Program-made: the position numbers and the translations under genes
In this document: one piece after another, positions 32,348-42,189 of the stretch
Position numbering within the stretch: position 1 is the stretch's first letter
Layout of the letters: every line of letters begins with the position of its first letter
DNA from: Cliona cf. orientalis
Taxonomy: Eukaryota > Porifera > Demospongiae > Clionaida > Clionaidae
Direction: 5' to 3'
NCBI GenBank assembly: GCA_963930775.1
Contig: OZ005689.1
Coordinates: 23,558,058 to 23,622,057 of the forward strand
Length of the DNA stretch: 64,000 nt
Notes under the pieces: model-generated
The model's database searches: none
The model's input: the letters and a program-made list of their open reading frames with translations, nothing else
Told to the model about the DNA's origin: nothing

Positions 32348-35300
32348 CTATAGATTAAATCTACTCTTGTGGCTCTTGATAGCAGATGACTTTTCGGGTC
32401 TTTCGTACTGGGTGCTTAGTGTGCCTGGTATATTATCGGAGGATAATTCTTCAATAATTCCACCCCTACATCTTCTCAGTGTCTCCGTCATGAGCATCTC
32501 AACATATTCTAATCAGACAATAGATATTCCTCACAGTGTTAAAATTAACAACATTGGCATTAAACTTACTGGGTTAACTGATCTTCCTCACAATATGACC
32601 TCCCTTCTTATACTTTGAAAAAGTATCTCAAATCGTTCCTCTCCACCGAATGTCACGGCTTGCTCTCTTGAGGAATTTTCATTGAAATGGAGGGCTGCCA
32701 AGGCCAACCTATTAGTATGGAGTGCATGAGAGGACGTACTATTTAGTATTATGATTGTGCATAGTACCATAGTATAGCCGAAAATTGTAACCACGTTTGG
32801 TTTGTGTTGGACTTATTTCTTTTGCTAAAGCAATTTTACCAATAAGAAGTGCAGAAAGTGGTAACAATTTTCTCAGTGAAATTACGGCTATACGGTAAAC
32901 AAAATTTGATTGAATTCTGATATACCTGCAATTCATCCCATGGTAGGAGAATGGTACATACTTCGGAGCAAAATGAATGATAACACTATGAAAGGCTTCC
33001 AGAGAGGATGTTTGGTGCACAGGGGATAGTCTGCGCACAGCTTTGCAAAGTTCAGTGTTAGTCAGAAGAGTAGAGAGTTTCTCACTCAGTTTTGAATCTA
33101 TAAAAGGCATAATAATTATTATCATACATTATTACTAATGAATACCATGCATGCTGAGAAGTTTACGCCTTCTAAACCATTTCTTTCTATTTTCATTGCC
33201 AGTCAATTCTTTGTGTACACACCTGGGAAACTTTTTGTCGCTGTGCGTATGGCTGTTGTGTACATGGTTGTCCAGGGACAACCACTTAGCCACCATAGTC
33301 TCCGGATCACCATCTTTCGTGGAAGCGACACACCAATAAAGGTGGTTTACGATGCTTTTCTGCCAAGTTCCTATTATCTGACATTCTTTCTGTTTGGCTG
33401 CTGCTTCTAATTTCTTACGAAACCCTGCATTGCAATAAACATAAGTACAGGGTTTATTTCAGGATTCTCTCAAGTGGGGGCAAACATAGCAGCAAACTTC
33501 AAGGGGGGGGGCAATCCCATAATATTATTAGATATAGGAAAAGCCAACTTCCAAGGTGGGGGGGCAGGGGCGGATCCAGGATTTATCAGAGGGGGTTCTT
33601 AGTTAACAGTATGCGCGCGAATTTTTAGGCCACGCCCACTTCGCTCGTTGACCACATCCATTTCTCGCTAGATTGCGTGTTCGAGGTCTTATGATGCGCT
33701 CCAAGACTTCAAATCAACCAAATATTCACTAAGAAACGTCCAAGTAGGTGAGCTAAAGACAGAGGCTTCAGTACTGTAGCTAGCTAAAGGCATGGGGGGT
33801 TCTATGAAGCCTAGACTTTACACTACTATACAGGCTAAGTATCAGACAGCTAGTCAGAAAGGGGGGTTCGTTCGAGCCCATCGAACCCCCTCTGGATCCG
33901 CCCCTGGGGGGGATCTACCCCACAATTGGCGGAAACTCCCCCGCTTTTCCCGAAATAAACCCACAACCAAATTCATCTCACCCTTAGCAACATGCCAGAC
34001 ATCATAGTAGTGGATAATGGATGGATAGCTCTCACGCAGCCACTTGTTAATTTGTTTGTGCCTGTCAGTCACCAAAACTTCTATAGTCAATTTCTCTTGC
34101 TGTAGGAACGTGAGTACCCTCTGAAGCCCTTCTTTTTCCATATGGTAGCTCCCACCCACTTCATTACTCTGTACATAAAGGTACTAAATTTGTTAACACC
34201 AGTGATTACAACATTAACACGTATACAGACACACCTGGACCAGTTTGTAGTCGAGCACCTTGTTGCATGACATCTCTATCACAGTGTAGGAACCATATTT
34301 TGCGCTATGCCCAGGACTATCGGCTCGACCATCCCCTGAGAGTGCCAATTTCTTCTGGTCCCTCAGGTTTGTTAACAAAGCTAACTGTTCAGATTTCCAT
34401 AGACTACAAATTGCCGGCTGAAGGTATTGCCGTTGGTGTCTGAAAAACGTACCAGGGGATATGCAGCAACAATTTATTATTTTAACAACTCTGAGTGTTT
34501 TGGTTGGTAGAGCACCAGCAAAAAGAATTGCAGCTGATAGAGAAACGTTTCCTTTCGGTATGTTGCCCACCATGGGTTGGCTATCCCATATCCAGTAACT
34601 GTGGCACCTTGAACATGTTTGAGTTACACGGAGAAGGGAGCCATGGATCATCTTCTTGATCTCAACACATTTGCTCAGGCAATTTCGGCATGTTGCAAAA
34701 AGGAGGAAAAGGGCAGACTCGAAAACAATGTAGCAAGACGAGGAATTGGCCGACAATTGAATGGAAGATGGTGTGGTTGAATCTTGCCTATTAAATGTTA
34801 TATTATTACAATTCTCATAATACATAGGTAAATTAATACACTTACGAAAACGAGTCGTCTAGAGTATAAGCTGATGTATCGTGGTCTGTTGTTTCTTGCT
34901 GATCAAACTCTGACTGAGAGCTATCGGATGGTATGGGGCTTGATGTTGGAAGGTACAGTGAAGCAATGGTTGGAGGTTCCACTATTGAACATTGAATTCC
35001 GATTTCTCGTATGGTAAGTGAGCATTGTACACCACAAGTACGGACACTGAACTGCACATTCACCTGTACACCTGTAATCACAAAAATTAATAGTAATACA
35101 GAGATAACATCACATTACTACGTGTACGATAGCTTCTCGGATACATATCAGATTATCAACAACATAACTGCAGGCCTTCGACGGCTGTACATGTACAATG
35201 CTATTACTATTATAGCTACTGTAACAACTACTGGATTGAAATGTTTGTTTGCTGATAATCTGCTACAAGAAGTTGATGTATTCGTAAAAATTACTTAACA

Positions 35301-35977
35301 CTACAGCACCTTCAACAGATACTAACCACAAGTTTTAGTCCTTTGAGTAGTCTGGACACGAGCATTTTTTCTCTCTGGAACAACTTGAGTCCCAGTGTCA
35401 TAGAGCAATGGCTTCTCACTCGGGGTACTTGGTTCTGAGGGCATGTCTGCATCTGGATCTGGCTCAGGAGCAGCCACAGATAGAAGTTCTGACACAATCT
35501 ATGTTATTGTAGCCGCGGTCATACACATGCATGTGATTCACTTACATTATTTTTAAACTGCTTACTCTAGATCTCTCTCTCTTCTCATAGGCTGTTCTAA
35601 TCTTCTTAGTAGTTGTATCAGCAAATGAGCTACCTGTAGAGCTCCTTTTTCGAGATACTCTGCTTGGACCAGGTTCAGGCTGAGCCAAACTTGGCAGCTG
35701 TATCGCAGGCTTATCAAACACAGTAGGCACAGCATCAGGTTTCAACCTTCTGCGCTTCTGAATGCCCATTTGTGCTGCCAACTCGGAGTCAACCTCGAAG
35801 CAGCTGCTCTCAAAATGCTGGCTGCACAAAACGCTGTGCTCACTTGGACAATCCCAGTTCGCTCTCGTTTTCTGAACATTTCTGATCCATTTTTGGCGTA
35901 GCGCACGGTCCTTGGGAAACTTGAACAGGCTTACACCGTGTATTGGAGCAATTAGCAGCAACACAGTTCTTCACCAT
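32348..35977 (-). pseudogene. THAP transposase of Kolobok element 1
   Basis: Starts at 35977 (MVKNCVAANCSNT), then shifts frame into GVSLFKFPKDRALRQKWIRN, EHSVLCSQHFESSCFEVD and DAVPTVF, a full C2CH THAP DNA-binding domain. Later exons: 34825-34214 (WDSQPMVGNIPKGN, SAAILFAGALPTKTLRVV, SGDGRADSPGHSAKYGSYTV), about 34159-33970 (GGSYHMEKEGLQRVLTFLQQ, VLVTDRHKQINKWLRE, YYDVWHVAKG), 33420-33140 (WCVASTKDGDPETMVAKWLS), 33125-32940 (TSSLEAFHSVIIHFAPKYVP) and down to SHKSRFNL and a stop at 32348. GDGRAD, TDRH and the DVWH/Glu-Ala-Phe-His regions are candidate catalytic acidic sites. It is broken by the frameshift in the THAP domain. Confidence 0.8.
33565..33906. mobile_element. MITE with CAGGGGCGGATCCAG ends, 342 bp
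   Basis: Terminal repeats CAGGGGCGGATCCAG and CTGGATCCGCCCCTG are perfect over 15 bp. The flanks are G-runs on both sides, so the target duplication cannot be measured. It lies in an intron of the Kolobok 1 transposase, right after the exon ending DVWHVAKG. The CAGGGGCGG start is typical of hAT-derived MITEs, which is only a suggestion. Confidence 0.75.
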
Positions 35978-36229
35978 GATAGTAGATCGATTATCTTTCT
36001 TTCAATGTGCAACTGCGTACGCGTTGCCACATTGTGACGTCACGTTATTGCTCCGCCCAAAACGGAAGAATGATCAAACGCAATATTTCCATGCTAAATT
36101 CTCTCGAGGATTTAGAGCTTCAAAAATTTTTCACAATTTTTTAAATATTTTTCCTAGAATCTACACCATTTAAAGTACAACTTTCAGTAATAATAAAAAA
36201 AAATTTTTTTCATGGAAGTCCCCCTTTAA

Positions 36230-36750
36230 TAACGCTACCTAAAGAAAACATATCAGACGAGGTGGACCTAGGACACTTTCCATCACGTAAATCAGGTGCA
36301 ATATGCGGGTGATTAACTTTATACCGCTCTCTCTGACGTTGAGATAGATTGTATACTCTACCCTTACTTATTTCACAAGCTTTGCCGAAGTCTATTATGA
36401 CAGGTCCTAATGAACCTGCTGGTGGTATGGATGTTAGAACGACGTTATCAGTTTTAAGGTCATTGTAAAGAAGTTTGTGTCTATTCTGCAAATACTCAAG
36501 GCCACAACTTATTTCACCCAGTACGTTGATCCAATCTATATTTGTGAGTTATTTCCTCACATCCTGAGACTGAGTAAAGAGTGCACGATGAATAGTAACA
36601 GAATGATCATTAATTTTAATCCGTGAAAACCAGTGACTATAGAAGGATGATCATCAATACGAACTCCAAACAAATATGGCAAACACCGGTGACAAAATTT
36701 CAAAAGTAGATTAGCCTCTTCCATCAATGCATCATTATTTGTGTGTTTAA
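36230..36750 (-). pseudogene. Protein kinase gene, central catalytic fragment
   Basis: On the minus strand from 36750: HTNNDALMEEANLLLKFCHR (helix C Glu), CLPYLFGVRIDDHPSIVTGF, then DWINVLGEISCGLEYLQNRH, KLLYNDLKTDNVVL (catalytic loop, with YND replacing HRD), GPVIIDFGKACE (DFG) and HIAPDLRDGKCPRSTSSDMF (APE region and helix F). Lesions are a one-base shift after GFHGLK near 36620 and a TAA in the VRK-LTN segment near 36555. The fragment lies exactly between the two Kolobok elements and joins both neighbouring kinase fragments in frame across single TTAA sites. The YNDLKTDN loop resembles Ser/Thr or dual-specificity kinases I associate with basal metazoans. Confidence 0.8.
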
Positions 36751-37001
36751 AGGGAGACTCTCACCAAAATATGAAAAATTATTTTATTGTATCAAACTGT
36801 TGTACGGGTTGATAAGGTAACACAGAATTTTTTTTTAATTTTTTGGTCGATGTTTAGTGAGTGAAACGCTGCTGCTTTTATCCGCCGACCTACCGCTTAC
36901 TTCTTTGGGGCGTGGTCAATGAAAACGTCATCGGTTGAACGGAAGTGCAGTGCTAGTGCACACACAATGAACACGCACTGCTAATGAGGATCTATATAGG
37001 A

Positions 37002-37769
37002 ATGGCCGAGTCAGGGGACGCTTCAAGCTCGGGTGAAAGTTCAAGAGATGGATCTTTGTCTGAGTCCTCAGCTACCGATGAATCGTACGCTTTTGAAGAA
37101 GAGGACGATTCAGCCTCTGATGGGGCCATCGAACCGTACATGTATGAACCTGTAGCCAGTGATTCAGATCATAGTGCCACTCGAGATGAGGAAGAAACTG
37201 GCAGCGCTGAGCGTCTGCTCAGCACTGACTGGTAAGTGCATCGTGATAATCTTACAATTATATCATGATTTAGCTTCACGGTAACACCGTTTGAGCTGTT
37301 ATAGCAGGCCATTTATATTTATTGTGTAGGTGTACATGTGGACAATGTGTTATAGTGTTGAATGTGTCTGTTGTCGCGAGGTGGATGAAGTCGTTCGTAA
37401 AATAGAAGAGAATGATACTGAGGTAGACTGCATAACTTCTCATGAAGGCTGTGTGCCTGAATCGATGGGTTCTTCAGGCAGCCTATTTTGCTTATCGTGA
37501 ACGTTATGGCAGTGATTCGGAAGATAGGCCAATCCATGAGAAAGTGATTTTATATAAGTAGCAAGTGGGTGGTATTTACCCTATGCTAATTTTTTTTGCC
37601 TCAGGCAATACAGATTCACAGCATACCGACAGCTTACAGGATGGTGCTGGGGTTGGTTGGGACGAAAGGTCCGAGTTGTACTACCAAGCTGCGCTGTTAA
37701 GAAAATCAGAGACACCTTCCTTCAGAATCATACATTGGCTTCAAGTATCCCACTACACGACTGTACTAA
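37002..37769 (+). pseudogene. P2X7-ballast-like gene of Kolobok element 2
   Basis: Three exons: 37002-37231 (MAESGDASSSGESSRDGSLS and further Ser/Asp/Glu, ending STDW), 37330-about 37538 and 37605-37769. Exon 2 reads WCTCGQC, ECVCCREVDEVV, CITSHEGCV and then RWVLQAAYFAYRERYG in shifted frames. Exon 3 reads QYRFTAYRQLTGWCWGWLGR, VRVVLPSCAVKKIRDTF and, one frame over, YIGFKYP. Exon boundaries fall at the same places as in element 1. Exon 2's donor (GAGAAAGT) has lost its GT. It would be a soluble acidic-leader plus ballast protein. Frameshifts in exons 2 and 3 make it inactive. Confidence 0.8.
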
Positions 37770-37818
37770 AGATAGCATTATAGTTCAAATGATACATAAC
37801 TCAATATAGCATGAAGGT

Positions 37819-40608
37819 TTAAGTAAATCTACTATTGTGTCTCTGTATAGCATCTTCTTTACTTGGTCTTTCAAACTCGCTACATAAAGGTTTGGGAACT
37901 GATGGTTGGGCTGGGGTGGTTGTTTTCAGCTGATCCCGTTTGATGTGTTGGTTGACACTCTCAGCAACAAGTTCATTTACATAATCTATAATAAAAATAA
38001 CTTATACAAGGATATCCTATGCACACATAAAGACTAGAGCTCACCGTATGTGGGGTCAACAGTAATGTTTCTGGTAATATACCCGCCTTTTTTGTATTTG
38101 GGAAAAACAATCTCGTACGATTCCTTGCCATCTTTTGTGACAGCCTGTTTGCGGCAACTATTCTCATTGAAGTGGAGGGTAGCAAGCTGCATCCTGTGAA
38201 AATCATAATTATGATACTGATACTGAAGTCGTGTATCTGCTTATAGCTACATACCTGGAAGTCATTCCTGGATAAGAAAGAGCTACTGACTTGGGTGCAA
38301 AGTATTATTACACTGTGAAATGATTCCAAATGAGATGTCTGGTACAGTGGAGAGAGCCTGGTCTAAATGTGTGCACTTACGTCTTTTGAACCATTTTCTT
38401 TGAACCGCTGAGTCCAGCATGTGCACACTTGGGAAACAATTTACTGTGGCCACTGTGAATGTTGTGTACGTGATTTTCTAACGACAGCCACTTAGCCTTG
38501 ACGACTTCACCATTGTCATTAGGAGTGGACGCAACACACCAGTACATGTGGTTTATTATACTCCTCTGCCATTCACCAATTAATTTGCAATCTTTTTGCT
38601 TGGCAAGGGCTTCAAGCTTCTTTCGAAAGCCTACACAATGTCATGGTAATTGTTAGGTTTAATCCATGGTCATATTATACAGTATTTCAAACATAGTCTG
38701 AACGGATAATATACCTTTAACAACATGCCATACATCATAGTAGTGTTTTGTACTGGGATGGGTTTCTCGGATCCATTTGTTTATCTGTCGATGTCGATCT
38801 GTCACTAAAACACCAATAGACATCTTCTTCTCACTCAAAAATGATATAGCTCTTGCCAATCCTTCCTTCTCCATATGGTAACTGCCTCCTACCTCGTTGC
38901 TCTATGACAACAAAGATGGCAATCAACACCTTTCTTCAATAATTATGTGAGTTAATTAGACAATTAATGTGACCATACAATTATTATGATTATGTACCTG
39001 CACAAGTTTGAAATCTACCACTTTGTTGCATGTCAATTCGATCAATGAGTAAGTGCCATACTTTGCTGAGTGTCCAGGGCTATCTATCTGCTCTCCCATC
39101 TCCTGCAACAATTAAGTTATCCTTTTTCTGGAGCTCAGCTAAAAGAGAGTTTTGATGTCGTTCATAAACCTGACGAACAGCTGGAAAAAGATAAGCACTT
39201 TGGTAACGAAAGAATGTAGCCTGGCTAATTGTTGCACAGTTCAAAGTGGAGAAAATCCGGAGGGATTTTGCGGGAAATGACCCAGCAAACAATATGGCAG
39301 CGGAAGTAAGCAAATTACCAGCAGGCAAATTTCCGATATATGGTTGACTTTCCCATACATAGACCTTCCCACATCTTGAACATGATCGAATAATCCGGAG
39401 GAGTGAGCCGCTCACATACTTTTTGATACTGGTACTGGCATGTCCACAGAACGTACACACTTGGAATAATAATAGAAGAGCTGACTCGAATACAAGGTAT
39501 ATTGTTTGTTTCTCAGGTGGAGTTGCAACGCTATCACCCAGGGTATCTGTATCAGACTCTGAATGTGAGCTAAACATATTCAAAAATAAAAGAATAATAA
39601 GATAACTTACAGTTCTGATAGAAGATAAAACTTACGAACTACTGGAGGGCATGTAGGTAGACGTGTTACTGATGTTGTGATCTTCAATGTCAGATAGCTC
39701 TGATTCCGAAGTAGCGTCATGTAATGGGGTCGAAAAGACTATCAGTAGATCACACTGGATACTGACGTCACAAACAGTTGGACAAACCTGGACACCTGCA
39801 ATGAAAACCCAGATATGTATATAGCTGCAAACCATTAATATCGTTCACCTCATCCCCAGTGTTACACAGAAAATGGGAGGTTACACACGCACACACACAG
39901 CATGCACATGCACGCACACACACACTTCATAATTTTATGTGACACGATATGTACGTGTACATACATTACCATTTGATTCGGTTGACGGGTAAGTTTGAAT
40001 GGAAACATCGTGCCTGGAAACAGTACGGTTATCACTTTCTGTACTCCCTTGCGTATGCTGTTCATCTGGTGTTTGTGTCTGCATGCCAGTAGCACTACTT
40101 GATGCGGATTGACTTGCAAGAAGTTCCTGGACTATCTGTATAATTTGTGATACTCGTATCAGTATTTTTATCTTACAACCAGGCCCTATTTAAAATTTAA
40201 GTACTATAGCTCAGTAATTATACATACCCTATAGTTTTCATGTTTCTCATACGCCATTCGCTTCTTTGAGCTGGACTCGCTACTATTTGAGCACGGTGAG
40301 ACTCTCTTTCCGAGGGTTCTACTCGTCGCCGAGGACCTGGTAAATATACTTGGGACAGCATCTGCTTTCAGCCTTTTTGTCCTTTTCATTCCAAACTCGG
40401 CAGCTAACTTCGATTCAACCTCGAAACATTCGTCGCTGAAATGTTCACTGCACAACACAGAGTACTCGGTACACGTCCACTCCGCTCGGAACCTGCTAAC
40501 TTGCTTGATCCAAAGAGCGTGAAGCTTCTCATCTTTTGGAAATTTAAATAAGCTTACACCATCAGCATTGGTGTTAGAACACCCAGCGGCTACGCAGCGC
40601 TTGACCAT
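37819..40608 (-). pseudogene. THAP transposase of Kolobok element 2
   Basis: Starts at 40608 with MVKRCVAAGCSNTNADGVSL, an intact THAP domain (C-x4-C, then VLCSEHF, ending AVPSIF). Exon 39583-39080 has SCSRCGKVYVWESQPYIGN, TSAAILFAGSFPAKSLRIF and VAGDGRAD, where a 4-base AGAT duplication shifts the frame before the expected SPGHSAKYGTY. Exon about 38895-38716 has GGSYHMEKEGLARAISFLSE, VLVTDRHRQINKWIRE and YYDVWHVVKG. Exon about 38635-38390 has NHMYWCVASTPNDNGEVVKA. Further exons follow to SKEDAIQRHNSRFT and a stop at 37819. A THAP plus RNase-H-like transposase is typical of Kolobok. Only a few small indels separate it from an intact gene. Confidence 0.82.
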
Positions 40609-40854
40609 TCTTGACTCCAGCTCCGTCTTTCGTTTCACACTCGAGGTACATGTACAATGCATGCTCATACTCACGTTCATGTGCACTTCCGTTCAACCGA
40701 TGACGTTTTCATTGACCACGCCCCAAAGAAGTAAGCGGTAGGACGACGGATAAAAGCAGCAGCGTTTCACTCACTAAACGTTGACCAAAAAATTTTTTTA
40801 AATTTCTGTGTTACCTTATCAACCCATATTTCATATTTTGGTGAGAGTCTCCCT

Positions 40855-41404
40855 TTAAGAACTTTCTCACACACACTGAAATGACCTAGTGTCCGTAAGT
40901 AATACACTCCAAACCGCCCTGATCCAAGACATCGTTTCACTGATGAGCCAAAATCTCCTTCACTGATAATCTTTACACACACAAAAAGTGAAGTGTGCGT
41001 AGCTTTATTGATGAAGTGACCACTGGTTCCAACTGTAGCAAGGCCAAGTTGACGTATCTGATTGCAACGACTATCGGGATCTCTTAGCACAATGTTTCCA
41101 AGCTCTGCTTTGTCGAGTTTCCTAAAATGAAATTCATAGATAGTAAATTATCACTAATCATAACTGATATCACGAAGAAACCGACTTACTTCTTCAACAG
41201 CTTATTGCTAGAGACAGTATTGGCTGCTAGCTTCTTCAAACTCATCGTATGCCTATTTAACCAGTTAACTTCTAAATCTCTGTTATCAAGAGCTTCTTTT
41301 AGTCGCTCTACTCTTCCTGGCCGCTGCTTCTTTAGTCGTTTTGTTTTATACAAAGCTTTCCTTTCCTTCTTTTTCTTGCTCTTTTCTTCATCCATGGCTA
41401 TCAC
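40855..41404 (-). pseudogene. Protein kinase gene, 5' exons and N-lobe
   Basis: Exon 1 (41404-41190) starts MDEEKSKKKKERKALYKTKR and continues as basic coiled coil. Its donor GTAAGT is followed by exon 2 at 41121, and the split Lys codon is restored. Exon 2 reads KLDKAELGNIVLRDPDSRCN, then GLATVGTSGHFINKATHTSL, then CLGSGRFGVYYL (glycine loop) and VCEKVLK (Lys of the N-lobe), where it stops at the Kolobok 2 right end. Removing that element and one TTAA continues directly into KHTNNDALMEEANLLL. The promoter is not identifiable. The gene is a host-like kinase inactivated by insertion and point lesions. Confidence 0.75.
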
Positions 41405-42149
41405 TTCTCAGGCACGGTCGCGGGAGAAGGGCACCGTATTTACAATCCCATTGGCCAAAGTCATGTGACCTCGCTTTGCATGAAAAAAGGCGGGTTTATC
41501 CTTGCATGCATGCATGATCATATGAAGAACAGCAGACGGTGCAGAGAAGTTGACTAGATTCCTCCATTTTGACGGTACGTACTGCCAACTTGATCGTAAG
41601 CAATTAGTCATGCAGTTTGGAAATAGTACTCCACATGCTCCACTGCACTTACGTCCTTGAAACCAGATCAACAGGTACATATTAAGAAATTTAATTTTTA
41701 ACCGCATGATTTATATGAGTGCTTAGCTATATAGCTCTCCCCTCCCCCCTCTCCCACTCTCTCCCTCACCCCCCCTCTCTCTCTCGTCCTCTTTTCCCCT
41801 ATCCAGTCCCTCAGTCTGAGTCAATCCCTCTCACCCCCTCTGTCTCAGTCCCTGAGTCCTACTGACAGCCTATATGTCATTCAGAGATACTTGTAAATAC
41901 CAACTGGGCTTAAAAGTTAAATTTAATATAGTTTCAATCTGATCACTGTGTGATGAGTAACTCTGCATATATTCATGTGGTTGATAATAGTCAACGTTGG
42001 TTTCTGATGACCACAGCCAGAAGATTGCAGCTGTGTATATGATAAAGGAGCTTCCCCTTCACACAATAATAATATGCACTTTATGTGTTATAGGTTATTA
42101 CAGGCTGATCAATTCTACGGTAGAGGTGATCTGTTACCACCCCCACCTA
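41405..42149. other. No gene supported; pyrimidine-rich low-complexity tract
   Basis: From about 41735 to 41870 the sequence is CT-rich (CTCCCCTCCCCCCTCTCCCA and similar). A 99-codon minus-strand reading at 41707-41408, just upstream of the kinase start, has no recognisable similarity, so I do not call it. Confidence 0.5.
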
Positions 42150-42189
42150 GTGATCAGTTTCGTTGAGATCACCAATCCCAAGATTGTCA

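Larger units (their letters stand above)
30620..36225. mobile_element. Kolobok-type transposon 1, two convergent genes
   Basis: The left end AGGGGGACTTTCATG pairs with the right end CATGGAAGTCCCCCT; weaker inverted similarity continues for about 200 bp and includes GGGCGGAG and AACGTGACGTCACAA. TTAA flanks both sides (30616-30619 and 36226-36229). It carries a THAP transposase on the minus strand (35977-32348) and a P2X7-ballast-like gene on the plus strand (30930-32284). TTAA duplication plus THAP is the diagnosis of the Kolobok superfamily. Two MITEs are nested inside (31097-31744 and 33565-33906). Frameshifts in both genes indicate it is inactive. Confidence 0.85.
36751..40854. mobile_element. 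Kolobok-type transposon 2, two convergent genes
   Basis: Both ends begin AGGGAGACTCTCACCAAAAT and match perfectly for about 26 bp; strong inverted similarity extends over roughly 210 bp, including TTTAGTGAGTGAAACGCTGC and GGGGCGTGGTCAATGAAAAC. TTAA flanks both sides (36747-36750 and 40855-40858). It contains the THAP transposase (40608-37819, minus) and the ballast-like gene (37002-37769, plus). It has fewer lesions and better preserved ends than element 1, so it probably inserted later. Confidence 0.88.
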
